This document shows, piece by piece, positions 8,164 to 16,299 of a stretch of DNA of 64,000 nt. Positions within the stretch are counted from its first letter, which is position 1. Every line of letters begins with the position of its first letter. The stretch is from Cognatiluteimonas sedimenti. GTDB lineage: Bacteria > Pseudomonadota > Gammaproteobacteria > Xanthomonadales > Xanthomonadaceae. The notes beneath the pieces are model-generated. The model searched no databases and had not been told where the DNA came from. It was given only the letters and a program-made list of their open reading frames with translations. The position numbers and the translations under genes are program-made. The stretch spans positions 167,780 through 231,779 of the forward strand of contig NZ_JALGCL010000001.1 in the NCBI RefSeq assembly GCF_022808325.1, read 5' to 3'.

Positions 8164-9222
8164 TCAGGACGTTGGGCGTTGCGCGCGGACCATCGCTTCA
8201 GCGCGGCTGCGCACGCCGAGCTTGCGGTAGAGGTTGGACAGGTGGTTGCGCACGGTCTTTTCGGACACGCCCAGTTCCCAGGCGATCTGCGCGTTGCTGC
8301 GGCCCTCGCACAGCAGCCCTAGTGCGGCGCGTTCGCGCGCGGTCAAACGCGACTGCGACGGCTCGGCGGGCTGCGCACCCGTCGACATGCCGGTGAACTC
8401 CAGCACTGCCTGCTGGAACAGCAGCCAGGCCGGCTCGTCTTCCAGCAGCACGTGGTTGTCCGAGTTGAGCTGGACGAAGGTCGCCCCGGGGATATGGCTG
8501 GCCAGGTAGCGTCCCTGCGACGGCGGTGCGATCTGGTCGCGGCTGGCATGCAGCACCAGCGTCGGCGTGGTGACCTGCGCCAGGCAGTCGCGGACATCGA
8601 CGTTGCCTCGCGCCTGCATCAGGGCGCCGGCATTGTCCACCGAGGTCGTGCGCCGGCAGAGTTCGTTGAACCAGTCCAGTTGCGCCTGCGTGCCGCGTGG
8701 CACGAAGCGCGACGTGAACAGTTGCCGGAATGCCGGGTTGTCGCTGCCCCAGCCAAGCCGCACGACGTCCATCACCGCCTTGTAGAGCGCGAGCCGTTGC
8801 GGATCCCCCGAGCGCAGTCCGCCCACGGCGTAGCCGCCGTAGAGGATCAGGTGCGACACGCGCTCCGGGTGGCGGATCGCGTAGCGGATGGCCGTCGCCG
8901 CGCCCTGGCTGATGCCCAGCAGGACCACGGGCTGCGTGACCCGGGCCGCCTCGATGACCGTTTCCAGGTCGTCCACCCACTGGGGCAGATCCAGGTCGCG
9001 CACCACGCGGTCCGACATGCCGCAGCCACGTTCGTCGTAGCGGATGTAGCGGAAGTGTTCGCCCAGGAACCGCACCCAGTGCGACCAGACGGGGCTCTCC
9101 AGATCGTATTGCAGGTGCGTGAGCCAGGTCGCGGCCTTGACCAGCGGCACGCCCCGCCCGAGCGAGGCCCACGCCAGGCTGACGTCGTCCGCCGTGGATA
9201 CGTAATGGACGCCTTGCTTCAT
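8164..9222 (-). CDS. Alpha/beta-hydrolase fused to a LuxR-type HTH regulator
   Basis: A 352-residue two-domain protein. Residues 1-275 form an alpha/beta-hydrolase with a GISQGAA nucleophile elbow (Ser about 105), an acid in HASRDQI (Asp about 228) and a candidate histidine in NSDNHVLL (about 256), so the catalytic triad looks intact. After a short linker (about 276-290), residues 291-350 are a LuxR/FixJ HTH: LTARERAALGLLCEGRSN, IAWELGVSEKTVRNHLSNLY. Such fusions are probable one-component regulators in which the hydrolase pocket binds or cleaves the effector. It may regulate the downstream methyltransferase gene or itself; both are inference. Confidence 0.88.
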   Translation of the reverse strand: MKQGVHYVSTADDVSLAWASLGRGVPLVKAATWLTHLQYDLESPVWSHWVRFLGEHFRYIRYDERGCGMSDRVVRDLDLPQWVDDLETVIEAARVTQPVVLLGISQGAATAIRYAIRHPERVSHLILYGGYAVGGLRSGDPQRLALYKAVMDVVRLGWGSDNPAFRQLFTSRFVPRGTQAQLDWFNELCRRTTSVDNAGALMQARGNVDVRDCLAQVTTPTLVLHASRDQIAPPSQGRYLASHIPGATFVQLNSDNHVLLEDEPAWLLFQQAVLEFTGMSTGAQPAEPSQSRLTARERAALGLLCEGRSNAQIAWELGVSEKTVRNHLSNLYRKLGVRSRAEAMVRAQRPTS

Positions 9223-9329
9223 CGGCAGCCCGTCCGGGGTGGCACGTCGAGGATAGCGCCATCGCCACAACGGGGCACGACGGGGTTAGGTTCAATTGGC
9301 CGCGCTTCGTGGATGTTCCCGCAGGCGGT

Positions 9330-9806
9330 CTACTTCTTCGTTGGTCGCTTCCCCGCGCCCGGCAACGCGGCAACCTGTTTCATCCACGCCACGACCTGGG
9401 TTTCGTCGATCTCGTCCAGGGAGGCGATCTCGACGCCGCGCGTCGACTTGCCCATGGCGACGGGCGTCACCGGCGGCACCGGAGCCAGCGCGGTGCCGTT
9501 GATGAACATCAATTTGACGTGGCTGGCGAAGGCGCCGGAGGAGAAGCACCAGCCATCGCCGACGCCGTAGTACGCCATGCCCCACTTCACACTGCGCTGC
9601 AGGCCGGGCAGGGCGTCCGCCGCCAGCCGGTCGATGCGTTCGGCGATGCGGCGCTGCGGTTGCGGCAGGCTGGCGATGTAGGCGAAGACCGGCTTGTCGC
9701 CGACGGCGGCCCTGGCCGGGCTGGCCTTGCCCGTGGTCATGGACTCCGGCAATGGCGTGGCCGTGGCGGCATGCGTTGCGGCTGTTTTTGCTGGTTTCCG
9801 GTTCAT
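9330..9806 (-). CDS. DUF1801 domain protein (YdhG-like)
   Basis: A 158-residue cytoplasmic protein. After a 35-residue Ala/Thr/Lys-rich leader it has the DUF1801 pattern: VFAYIASLPQPQRRIAERID, LPGLQRSVKWGMAYYGVGDGWCF, VKLMFINGTAL. Members of this family resemble the iron-binding frataxin-like fold YdhG; their role is not settled. The C terminus is basic (GKRPTKK). It stands alone with a 107-base spacer to the regulator gene downstream. Confidence 0.82.
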   Translation of the reverse strand: MNRKPAKTAATHAATATPLPESMTTGKASPARAAVGDKPVFAYIASLPQPQRRIAERIDRLAADALPGLQRSVKWGMAYYGVGDGWCFSSGAFASHVKLMFINGTALAPVPPVTPVAMGKSTRGVEIASLDEIDETQVVAWMKQVAALPGAGKRPTKK

Positions 9807-10117
9807 CGTGGGTCACTCCCTTTCGTCACCAGCCTGGTTGGCCGGGTCTCGATGGTGCGACGAACAAGGGTAATCCGGATCGACCATGCACCCCTGACGC
9901 TCGGTCGCAAAAAAAAGAGGCGGCGGACATGAGTTCCTCGCCGGTACATCCAGGTGCTCCGGCCGCTTTACCCACCGGCCGTTGCTGCGGGGAGGGATCC
10001 GCACGGCCTTGCATTTCGTCCGAATTCGCGGGGTTGCACGGTGCGGCCAGGGTCGCGTTGCGGCGGCCAGCCGGAATGCTATAACCCGCATGCTGTCCAA
10101 CCAACAGGGGAAGGGGA
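9807..10117. other. Intergenic region without a recognised gene
   Basis: This 311-base spacer separates the divergent DUF1801 and MORN-repeat genes. It holds an eight-A run at 9909-9916 and the purine-rich ribosome site of the MORN gene (AGGGGAAGGGG) at its right end. Short open frames on both strands have no family signature or convincing start. Confidence 0.5.
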
Positions 10118-10924
10118 ATGATGGATTTGCATTGCATGCGTGCGTTGCTGTTGCTGGCGATGGTCGGCCTGGCGCCGCAGGTGTCGGCGCAGGAAACGCC
10201 GCACGCGGCTTTGGCCGTGGACGAGGCGCAGGGCTACAGCTTCGGGTTCGCGCACGATCATCCGGGACAAGCCACCGCCGAGAAGCGCGCGATGGACGAG
10301 TGCGCGTCGCACGGCGGCCAGGGCTGCCGCGTGGTGCTGTCGTGGGCGGGGACCGGCTGTGGCGCGTACCGCTCGGTGACCAGCAACGGCTTCGCCTACG
10401 GCTGGGGCGTGTCCGGAACCCGCGCCGAGGCGGAGGCTGTCGCCGACCGCGAGTTGTCAGAGCGCAGCAACGGCCGCCTGGCCGACAACCGCGCCTGGGC
10501 GTGCAATGCCGGCACCACTGCGCTGGCGGTCCTGGTGCAGGAGACTCCCCGGGCGACGGCCACCGGGCCGAAGACCTTCTTCGATAGCGCCGGTGATCCG
10601 TACCAGTACACCGGCCCGGAGCGCGACGGCAAGCCGCACGGCACGGGGATCGCGCTCTACGAGAATGGTGACCGCTACGAGGGTGGTTTCGTCGACGGCA
10701 AGATGCAGGGCCGCGGCATCTACAGCTGGACCAGTGGCGCGCGATACGAGGGCGACTGGTTCGACGACCAGATGCAGGGGCAGGGCAACTACCGGTTCCG
10801 CAACGGCAAGGTCTACATCGGCGAACTGCGCGCCAGCAAGATGCACGGCTACGGGCGCTACTATGAAGCCGACGGGACCCTTTCCTACGAGGGCCAGTGG
10901 CGCGACGGCGAGCGGGTCGAATGA
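10118..10924 (+). CDS. Exported DUF4189 / MORN-repeat protein
   Basis: A 268-residue protein with a signal peptide cleaved near ALAPQVSA-Q (residue 24). Residues 30-130 resemble DUF4189: an AKRxAMDECxxxGGxxC pattern with Cys-rich ends and a final WACNAGTTA. Residues 160-265 contain four MORN-type repeats (YTGPERDGKPHGTG, YEGGFVDGKMQGRG, YEGDWFDDQMQGQG, YIGELRASKMHGYG) and a partial fifth. MORN repeats form beta-hairpin platforms; an envelope scaffolding role is inferred. The start has a strong AGGGGAAGGGG site immediately upstream, and a strong terminator follows the gene. Confidence 0.85.
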   Translation: MMDLHCMRALLLLAMVGLAPQVSAQETPHAALAVDEAQGYSFGFAHDHPGQATAEKRAMDECASHGGQGCRVVLSWAGTGCGAYRSVTSNGFAYGWGVSGTRAEAEAVADRELSERSNGRLADNRAWACNAGTTALAVLVQETPRATATGPKTFFDSAGDPYQYTGPERDGKPHGTGIALYENGDRYEGGFVDGKMQGRGIYSWTSGARYEGDWFDDQMQGQGNYRFRNGKVYIGELRASKMHGYGRYYEADGTLSYEGQWRDGERVE

Positions 10925-10951
10925 CCTTTCCGCGCCGATGAGTTGTCGATG

Positions 10952-10974
10952 GAGGCCCCGCACCGCGGGGCCTC
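10952..10974 (+). terminator. Intrinsic terminator after the MORN-repeat gene
   Basis: A perfect 10-base stem (GAGGCCCCGC / GCGGGGCCTC) with a 3-base loop ACC, followed by TTTCGTT. It starts 28 bases after the stop codon and also lies between convergent genes. Confidence 0.88.
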
Positions 10975-11043
10975 TTTCGTTGGAGGGGCACGGAAGGGGC
11001 GCGACGGAACGCGTCGGGTGCGTGGCCGCGGTGGCAAAGTGCT

Positions 11044-11901
11044 TCAGGTGCCGGCGGGCGATCCGCTTGAGGTCGTCTTGCCGAATGCGGCACAGGGATC
11101 CGGCCGCTCGACCTCGGGAATGGACACCACTTCGTCGAAAGCCTCGGCGGAGCCGCCGGGCTCGAGGAAGCCCACCGCGAACGGCGCCAGGCCGGCCTGG
11201 CGCAACCAGTAGGGCACGCCGATGTCGCGACGCACGTGGCCGTTGCCGGCGAGCAGCACGGCGCCCGTCGACGCATGCTCGGCAAGCGCCTGCGCCATGA
11301 CCACGTCGCGCGCGATCTGCGCCCGCGCCATCGGCCCGACCATCGTTTCGGGCAACTGCCCGCAATGGCTGTCGCGCACTTCGGTTTCCTGCGCGGCGAC
11401 CAGCGCCGGGGGCAGGGTGTCGAGGTGGTATCGGGCGATCATCGCGGGCGACAGCGCCGCCCCGAAGCCGTCCCGCACGACCTTGGCGGCGTCGGCGCGG
11501 GAGAGATTGGCGGCGTACAGCGGCAGGTCGTAGTCGAGCGCCAGCGCGATCACCGGCGCGTAATGGTCCCAGTGCCAGCCGGACTTGCCGGGCGCCACGC
11601 GCGCGATGACGCAGGCGGCGTCGGCGCAATCGCGCATGGCCGCGTCCAGCGCGCCCTGCTGCTCGCGGTCGAACTGCTCCATCGCGATCGCCGGCCGCCA
11701 GTCCGCCGCCAGGCGCGCCTGCAGTCGTTCCAGCCGCGCCGCGTGGCCCGGCGCGCTGTCGTGCACTTCACCCAGCAGCAGCACTTCGGGCGGATCCACG
11801 GCGCCCTGCGGCGCTGGCGCCGGCGCGGGGGCATGTACGCACGAGGTGAGCGCGCCAGCGGCGAGCACCGGCAGGAGCAGCAAGGCCGCACGACTGGGCA
11901 T
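11044..11901 (-). CDS. ChaN-family lipoprotein
   Basis: A 285-residue lipoprotein: the signal peptide ends GALTSC (lipobox LTSC, Cys21) and is followed by an Ala/Pro linker. The domain begins VLLLGEVHDSAPGH, the signature of ChaN/DUF399, with AIAMEQFDREQQGALD and a conserved ALLAGNGHVRRDIGVP segment. ChaN of Campylobacter binds stacked haem at the outer membrane; bacterial homologues are often linked to iron uptake. No TonB receptor or haem genes lie nearby, so the iron link is family knowledge only. Confidence 0.86.
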   Translation of the reverse strand: MPSRAALLLLPVLAAGALTSCVHAPAPAPAPQGAVDPPEVLLLGEVHDSAPGHAARLERLQARLAADWRPAIAMEQFDREQQGALDAAMRDCADAACVIARVAPGKSGWHWDHYAPVIALALDYDLPLYAANLSRADAAKVVRDGFGAALSPAMIARYHLDTLPPALVAAQETEVRDSHCGQLPETMVGPMARAQIARDVVMAQALAEHASTGAVLLAGNGHVRRDIGVPYWLRQAGLAPFAVGFLEPGGSAEAFDEVVSIPEVERPDPCAAFGKTTSSGSPAGT

Positions 11902-12068
11902 GGCGAGGGTTCCGGGCGACGACCGGCGCAGCTTGCCATGCCTGCGCGGAAACAGGGGAACCAGGCCGCGTGCATTCCGCGCCGCCGGAGCGCCGCCTGC
12001 TGCAAAAGGATGACGATCCCAATCGTCCCCACGCTATGCTCCCGGCTCGTGGACACCAGGTCGATCCC

Positions 12069-12350
12069 ATGAAGGCTACCGTCGCCGGTCTCATTACACC
12101 GCACGTGCTGGCGATCGCCGATCTCGCCGCGCAGGCCGAGAAGGGCGCGATCGTCGACTGGCACGTGCGCGATGCCGTGGCCAGGACCATCGGCGAACTC
12201 GGCCTCCAGTACAACGCCGGTGACCTGATCGCGTCCTACATCCAGTGGCTGGAAACCGCCGCGCGCGAGGCAGGGCAGGCGCGCGAGGCCTATGCCCGCG
12301 TGTTGCAGGCCGCGGTGACCGCCGCCCGGGCGCTCGGGGAACGCGCGTAG
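12069..12350 (+). CDS. Small hypothetical helical protein
   Basis: A 93-residue, Ala-rich, probably all-helical cytoplasmic protein (ITPHVLAIADLAAQAEKGAI, WHVRDAVARTIGEL, WLETAAREAGQAREAYARVL). I recognise no family. The ATG at 12069 was chosen because codons upstream lose coding character. It is divergent from the ChaN gene and separate from the signalling operon 356 bases downstream. Codon use is typical of its neighbours. Confidence 0.6.
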   Translation: MKATVAGLITPHVLAIADLAAQAEKGAIVDWHVRDAVARTIGELGLQYNAGDLIASYIQWLETAAREAGQAREAYARVLQAAVTAARALGERA

Positions 12351-12706
12351 GGTCCGCGACCCGTTACCCGAGGGGGGCTGCTTTCCCGCGCCGCTGCGGC
12401 GCGTCGCGTGACCCGGCCGTGCCCGGTTCAATGATGGCAGCGTGCCTCGAACCGTGAACCTGACCCCATTCCCCGGCCCGTGGCATCATCCGTCCCATGA
12501 ACCCCGTGGAACGCCTCGACCAGCCAGCCATCGGCAACGGGACGGGCGAGCTTCCAGCCGGGCGCAACGACCTTGTCGCAAGCCGGCGCACCGCATGGGG
12601 ATGGCCGCGGCGACGGCCTGTGCGCATGCGTGGCCCCCGGCTGCGCCCGGGCCGGAAACAGGCGGTTCCCTTGGCACAGAAACCGACAGCACGCGCCCGG
12701 TGACCC
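12351..12706. other. Intergenic region with a repeat fragment
   Basis: This 356-base stretch precedes the signalling operon. It holds a partial copy of the GGGGTCAGG repeat near 12457-12474. Open frames of up to 90 codons exist on both strands but are Arg/Pro-rich and lack family signatures. The ribosome site for the downstream TTG start is poor, so regulation there may be unusual. Confidence 0.45.
12457..12474 (-). repeat. GGGGTCAGG-type short repeat, partial copy 4
   Basis: On the minus strand it reads GGGGAATGGGGTCAGGTT, matching the AATGGGGTCAGG part of the copy at 5522-5542. The remainder of the element is not recognisable here. Confidence 0.4.
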
Positions 12707-13708
12707 TTGGAAAATAACAGCATCATCCTGTGCGTGGACGATGATTCCACGGTATTGAACGCGCTGCGCACCCTGATGACGAATCATTTCGGGCCGGAGG
12801 TGCAGTTGGAATTCGCCGAAAGCGGCGACGAGGCGTTGGAGATCGAAGCCGAGCTGCGCGCGCAGGGCATCGAGCTGAGCCTGGTGCTGTCGGATTTCAT
12901 GATGCCCGGCCTGCGCGGCGACGAGCTGCTGGTCCAGCTGCACGAGAAATCGCCGAGTACCGTCAAGATACTGCTGACCGGTCAGAGCGACATGTCCGGC
13001 GTGAAGCGCGCCATCAACGAGGCCAACCTCTACCGCTTCCTCGAGAAACCGTTCCTCAACGAGGACATCCTGCTGACCGTGCGCGCGGCCATCCGCGCCT
13101 ACTGGCAGGACCGCGACCTGGTCCGCCAGAACGAAGCGCTGCGGCGGATCAACGCCGAGCTCGAGGACATCGTGGCGGCCCGCACCGAGGAACTGGTGGA
13201 AAAGAACCGGTTGCTGGAAGTGCTGGCGGTGACCGACAAGCTGACCGGGCTGTTCAACCGGCGCAAGCTCGACGAAGCGCTGGAGGAGGAAGTGGCGCGG
13301 GCGCGGCGCTACGAGTTCGACCTCTCGATCATCATGCTCGACATCGACCACTTCAAGCAGGTGAACGACAACTTCGGCCATGGCGCCGGCGATGCGGTCC
13401 TGGTCTCGGTGGCGGACCTGCTGCGCGAGCACACGCGCGATACCGACGCGCTGGGGCGGCTGGGCGGCGAGGAATTCCTGGTGGTGTGCCCGCACACCAG
13501 CGCCGAAGAGTGCCTGGTGCTGGCAACGGCACTGCGCGAGGCGATCGCCGCGTACCATTTCCGCGGCATCGGTTCGGTGACATCGAGCCTTGGCGTGGCT
13601 TCCCTGCGCCCCGACGACACCGCCGACACCCTGCTGGCGCGCGCCGACGCGGCGCTGTACCGGGCCAAGCACGCCGGCCGCAACCGGGTGGAGGCCGAGG
13701 ATGGCTGA
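12707..13708 (+). CDS. Response regulator with GGDEF domain (diguanylate cyclase)
   Basis: A 333-residue cytoplasmic protein that should make cyclic di-GMP under phosphorelay control. Residues 1-125 are a receiver domain (acidic pocket at Asp11/Asp12, phosphoacceptor Asp63 in LVLSDFMMPG, Lys in FLEKPF). A coiled coil (about 130-170) leads to a GGDEF domain with ADxLTGLxNRR-type DKLTGLFNRRKLDE, DIDHFKQVNDNFGH and an active GGEEF (about 253-257). The start is TTG: an in-frame TGA lies two codons upstream, so no other start precedes the receiver core. Its end overlaps the kinase gene by eight bases. Confidence 0.93.
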   Translation: MENNSIILCVDDDSTVLNALRTLMTNHFGPEVQLEFAESGDEALEIEAELRAQGIELSLVLSDFMMPGLRGDELLVQLHEKSPSTVKILLTGQSDMSGVKRAINEANLYRFLEKPFLNEDILLTVRAAIRAYWQDRDLVRQNEALRRINAELEDIVAARTEELVEKNRLLEVLAVTDKLTGLFNRRKLDEALEEEVARARRYEFDLSIIMLDIDHFKQVNDNFGHGAGDAVLVSVADLLREHTRDTDALGRLGGEEFLVVCPHTSAEECLVLATALREAIAAYHFRGIGSVTSSLGVASLRPDDTADTLLARADAALYRAKHAGRNRVEAEDG

Positions 13709-15836
13709 TGACGCCGTGCTGATGGCGCAGCGCATCGAGCGGCTCGAGGCCGAGCTGGCCGAACGCCGGCGCGCGGAGGAACTGCAGCGGGCCCTCTACG
13801 AGATCGCCGCGCTGTCCACGGCCGACAGCCCCGAGCGCGAGCACTACGTGCAGCTGCACGAGATCGTCGGCCGGCTGATGTACGCGAAGAACTTCATCAT
13901 CGCCTCCTACGATGCCCAGGAAGGCATGATCCGCCAGCAGTACCTGGTGGACGAGGACCCGAACGAAGTGCCGGAAAGCTTCCCCTTCGGGGAGGGCATT
14001 TCGTCGCTGGTGATCCGTACCCGCCTGCCGTGGCTGCTCGACGACCCGACGTTCCAGTCGCTGGTGGCCGCCGGCGAGATCCGAGCGCCGCGCGGCCTGG
14101 TGGATTTCAACAGCTGGATGGGCGCGCCGCTGGTCGCGCAGGACAAGGTCCACGGCCTGATCATCGTGCAGAGCTACAGCGCGGACGTGACCTACACCCA
14201 GTCCGACCTCGAACTGCTGAACTACGTCGCCAGCCACGTGGCGACCATCGTCGCGCGCTGGCAGTCGAACAGCGCCCTGAAGCGGGCCAACGATGAACTC
14301 GCCGCGTCGGCGGAGACGCTGCGCCTGCTGGGCGACATCGGCAAGGACCTCACCGCGTCCCTGGACACGCTGGCGATCTGCCGCACGATGGAAAGCCACA
14401 TCGCCGAGCTGCTGCCGATGGATGCGTTCGGCGTCGCGCTGCTGTCGCCCGCCGGCGACTCGCTGGACTACGTCTATTACATCGAGGACGGCGTGGTGGA
14501 TTCGACCACCTCGTATCCACTCGACCACCCCACGTCGCTGGCGGTGCTGACCTTCCGCGAAGACCGCGAGCTGACCTTGTTCAACGATACCCAGCTGGAC
14601 AACGCGCCCAGCGCGACCGACATCCAGGAGTCCGCGCCGATCCTTTCGGCCGTGTTCCGCCCGCTGATCGCCAACGGACGCCGCATCGGCGTGGTCACGG
14701 TGCAAAGCCACCAGGCCGACGCCTACGGCGAACGCGAACTGGAGGTGTTCCGCTCGGCGACGGCCTACGCGGCGATCGCGCTGGCCAACGCCGATGCGTA
14801 CGCCGTGGCGGAGGCGGCGCGGCGCGATGCCGCGCAGGCGCTCGAGGACCTGCACCAGGCCGAAGCACACCTGGTGCACTCGGAGAAGATGGCCGCGCTC
14901 GGGCAGTTGATCGCCGGCGTGGCGCACGAGATCAACACCCCCATCGGTGCGATCAAGTCCAGCGGCCGCAATATTTCCGAGGCGCTCGACAGCGCCCTGC
15001 TGGACCTGCCGGGCCTGCTCCACGAGCTCGACGCCGGGCATCGCGTGCTTTTCAGCGACCTGCTCAGGCGCGCGAGCCAGCCTTCGGTGGTGTTGAGCAC
15101 GCGCGAGGAACGACGCATCGTGCGCGAGGTCACCGAGCAGCTCGAGCAGCTTGGGCTGGAGCAGGCGCGCCATCGCGCCGGCCTGCTGGTGCAGCTGCAG
15201 TCGCACGCGGACCTGGACGCGGTGCTGCCGCTGCTGCGCCATCCGGCCGCGGATCGCATCCTGGACACCGCGCACGGCATCGCCACCATCACCACCAACG
15301 CCGACAACATCAATACCGCGGTCGACCGGGTCGCCAAGATCATCTTCGCGCTGAAGTCGTTCTCGCGCTTCGGCGGCGTGCAGGTATGGATGGAGTCCGA
15401 CCTGCGCGAAGGGCTGGAGACGGTGCTCACGATCTACCAGAACCAGATCAAGCACGGCATCGAGCTGGTGCGGCAGTTCGAAGACCTGCCGCCGGTGCGG
15501 TGCCTGCCCGACGAGATCAACCAGGTCTGGACCAACCTGGTGCACAACGCTCTGCAGGCGATGGATTACAAGGGCAGCCTGACCGTTGGTCTACGCCGGG
15601 ACGGCGACAATGCGCTGGTGTCGATCACCGACAGCGGCTGCGGCATGGCGCCGGAGGTGCGCGAACGGATCTTCGATCCCTTCTTCACCACCAAGCCGGC
15701 CGGCGAAGGCACCGGCCTGGGGCTGGACATCGTCCGCAAGATCATCGAGAAGCATCGCGGCACGATCGTCGTGGAGAGCGAGGTCGGCCGCGGCAGCACG
15801 TTCACCGTCAGTTTGCCAATCGCAGGAGCCGGATGA
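13701..15836 (+). CDS. GAF-GAF sensor histidine kinase with long dimerisation insert
   Basis: A 711-residue cytoplasmic kinase. A short N-terminal coiled coil leads to a first GAF domain (about residues 35-190), then a second GAF (about 205-365), a helix, and a HisKA-type segment with EKMAALGQLIAGVAHEINTP (phosphoacceptor His409). About 100 residues of mostly helical, charged sequence separate this helix from a second conserved stretch (AVDRVAKIIFALKSFSRF). The HATPase domain follows with NLVHNALQAM, DSGCGM, IFDPFFTTK and GTGLGLDIV. The long dimerisation insert is unusual. The gene overlaps both response regulator genes, so all three are one unit; it likely phosphorylates one or both. Confidence 0.92.
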   Translation: MADDAVLMAQRIERLEAELAERRRAEELQRALYEIAALSTADSPEREHYVQLHEIVGRLMYAKNFIIASYDAQEGMIRQQYLVDEDPNEVPESFPFGEGISSLVIRTRLPWLLDDPTFQSLVAAGEIRAPRGLVDFNSWMGAPLVAQDKVHGLIIVQSYSADVTYTQSDLELLNYVASHVATIVARWQSNSALKRANDELAASAETLRLLGDIGKDLTASLDTLAICRTMESHIAELLPMDAFGVALLSPAGDSLDYVYYIEDGVVDSTTSYPLDHPTSLAVLTFREDRELTLFNDTQLDNAPSATDIQESAPILSAVFRPLIANGRRIGVVTVQSHQADAYGERELEVFRSATAYAAIALANADAYAVAEAARRDAAQALEDLHQAEAHLVHSEKMAALGQLIAGVAHEINTPIGAIKSSGRNISEALDSALLDLPGLLHELDAGHRVLFSDLLRRASQPSVVLSTREERRIVREVTEQLEQLGLEQARHRAGLLVQLQSHADLDAVLPLLRHPAADRILDTAHGIATITTNADNINTAVDRVAKIIFALKSFSRFGGVQVWMESDLREGLETVLTIYQNQIKHGIELVRQFEDLPPVRCLPDEINQVWTNLVHNALQAMDYKGSLTVGLRRDGDNALVSITDSGCGMAPEVRERIFDPFFTTKPAGEGTGLGLDIVRKIIEKHRGTIVVESEVGRGSTFTVSLPIAGAG

Positions 15837-16237
15837 TGGAAAAGGGCGTGTTGTTGTGCGTCGACGACGAGATCATCGTGTTGACGGCCTTGAAGGACCA
15901 GTTGCGGCGCGCGTTCGGCAGCGACTTCCACATCGACGTGGCCGAAAGCGCGGAGGAAGCGCTGGAGTTGCTGGACGAACTGGCGCAGGAGGGCCACAAG
16001 CTCCTGGTCATCGTGTCGGACTGGCTGATGCCGGGCATGAAGGGCGACGAGTTCCTGATCAAGGCCCACGAACGCTTCCCGACGGTGGTCAAGATCATGC
16101 TTTCGGGACAGGCCGAGACCGCAGCGGTGGATCGTGCCCGGCGCGAGGCAGGGCTGCACCACTTCCTGGCCAAGCCGTGGAACGCAGAGGCGCTGGTGCA
16201 ATCGATCATGCAGGGACTGAGCGCCCGCAAGGACTGA
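15833..16237 (+). CDS. Single-domain response regulator
   Basis: A 134-residue lone receiver domain with no output domain. Acidic pocket Asp11/Asp12, phosphoacceptor Asp63 in IVSDWLMPGMKGDE, Ser in MLSGQAE, and Lys in FLAKPWNAEALV. It closely parallels the receiver domain of the first gene of the operon, including the extra residues before the phosphorylation site. The start ATG (two tandem ATGs at 15833 and 15836) has AGGAG upstream and overlaps the kinase stop by four bases. It may be a phosphate sink or relay between the kinase and the cyclase. Confidence 0.92.
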   Translation: MMEKGVLLCVDDEIIVLTALKDQLRRAFGSDFHIDVAESAEEALELLDELAQEGHKLLVIVSDWLMPGMKGDEFLIKAHERFPTVVKIMLSGQAETAAVDRARREAGLHHFLAKPWNAEALVQSIMQGLSARKD

Positions 16238-16299
16238 CGCGCGAGCCGCGTGCAGCTCTTCGCGGGGCCCCCGGTTGCGGCGTGGCTGGCAGCCGGGAC

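Noticed and set aside
9752-10084. 110-codon open frame between the DUF1801 and MORN genes.
   Set aside because: It overlaps the DUF1801 start on the opposite strand and has no signature or ribosome site.
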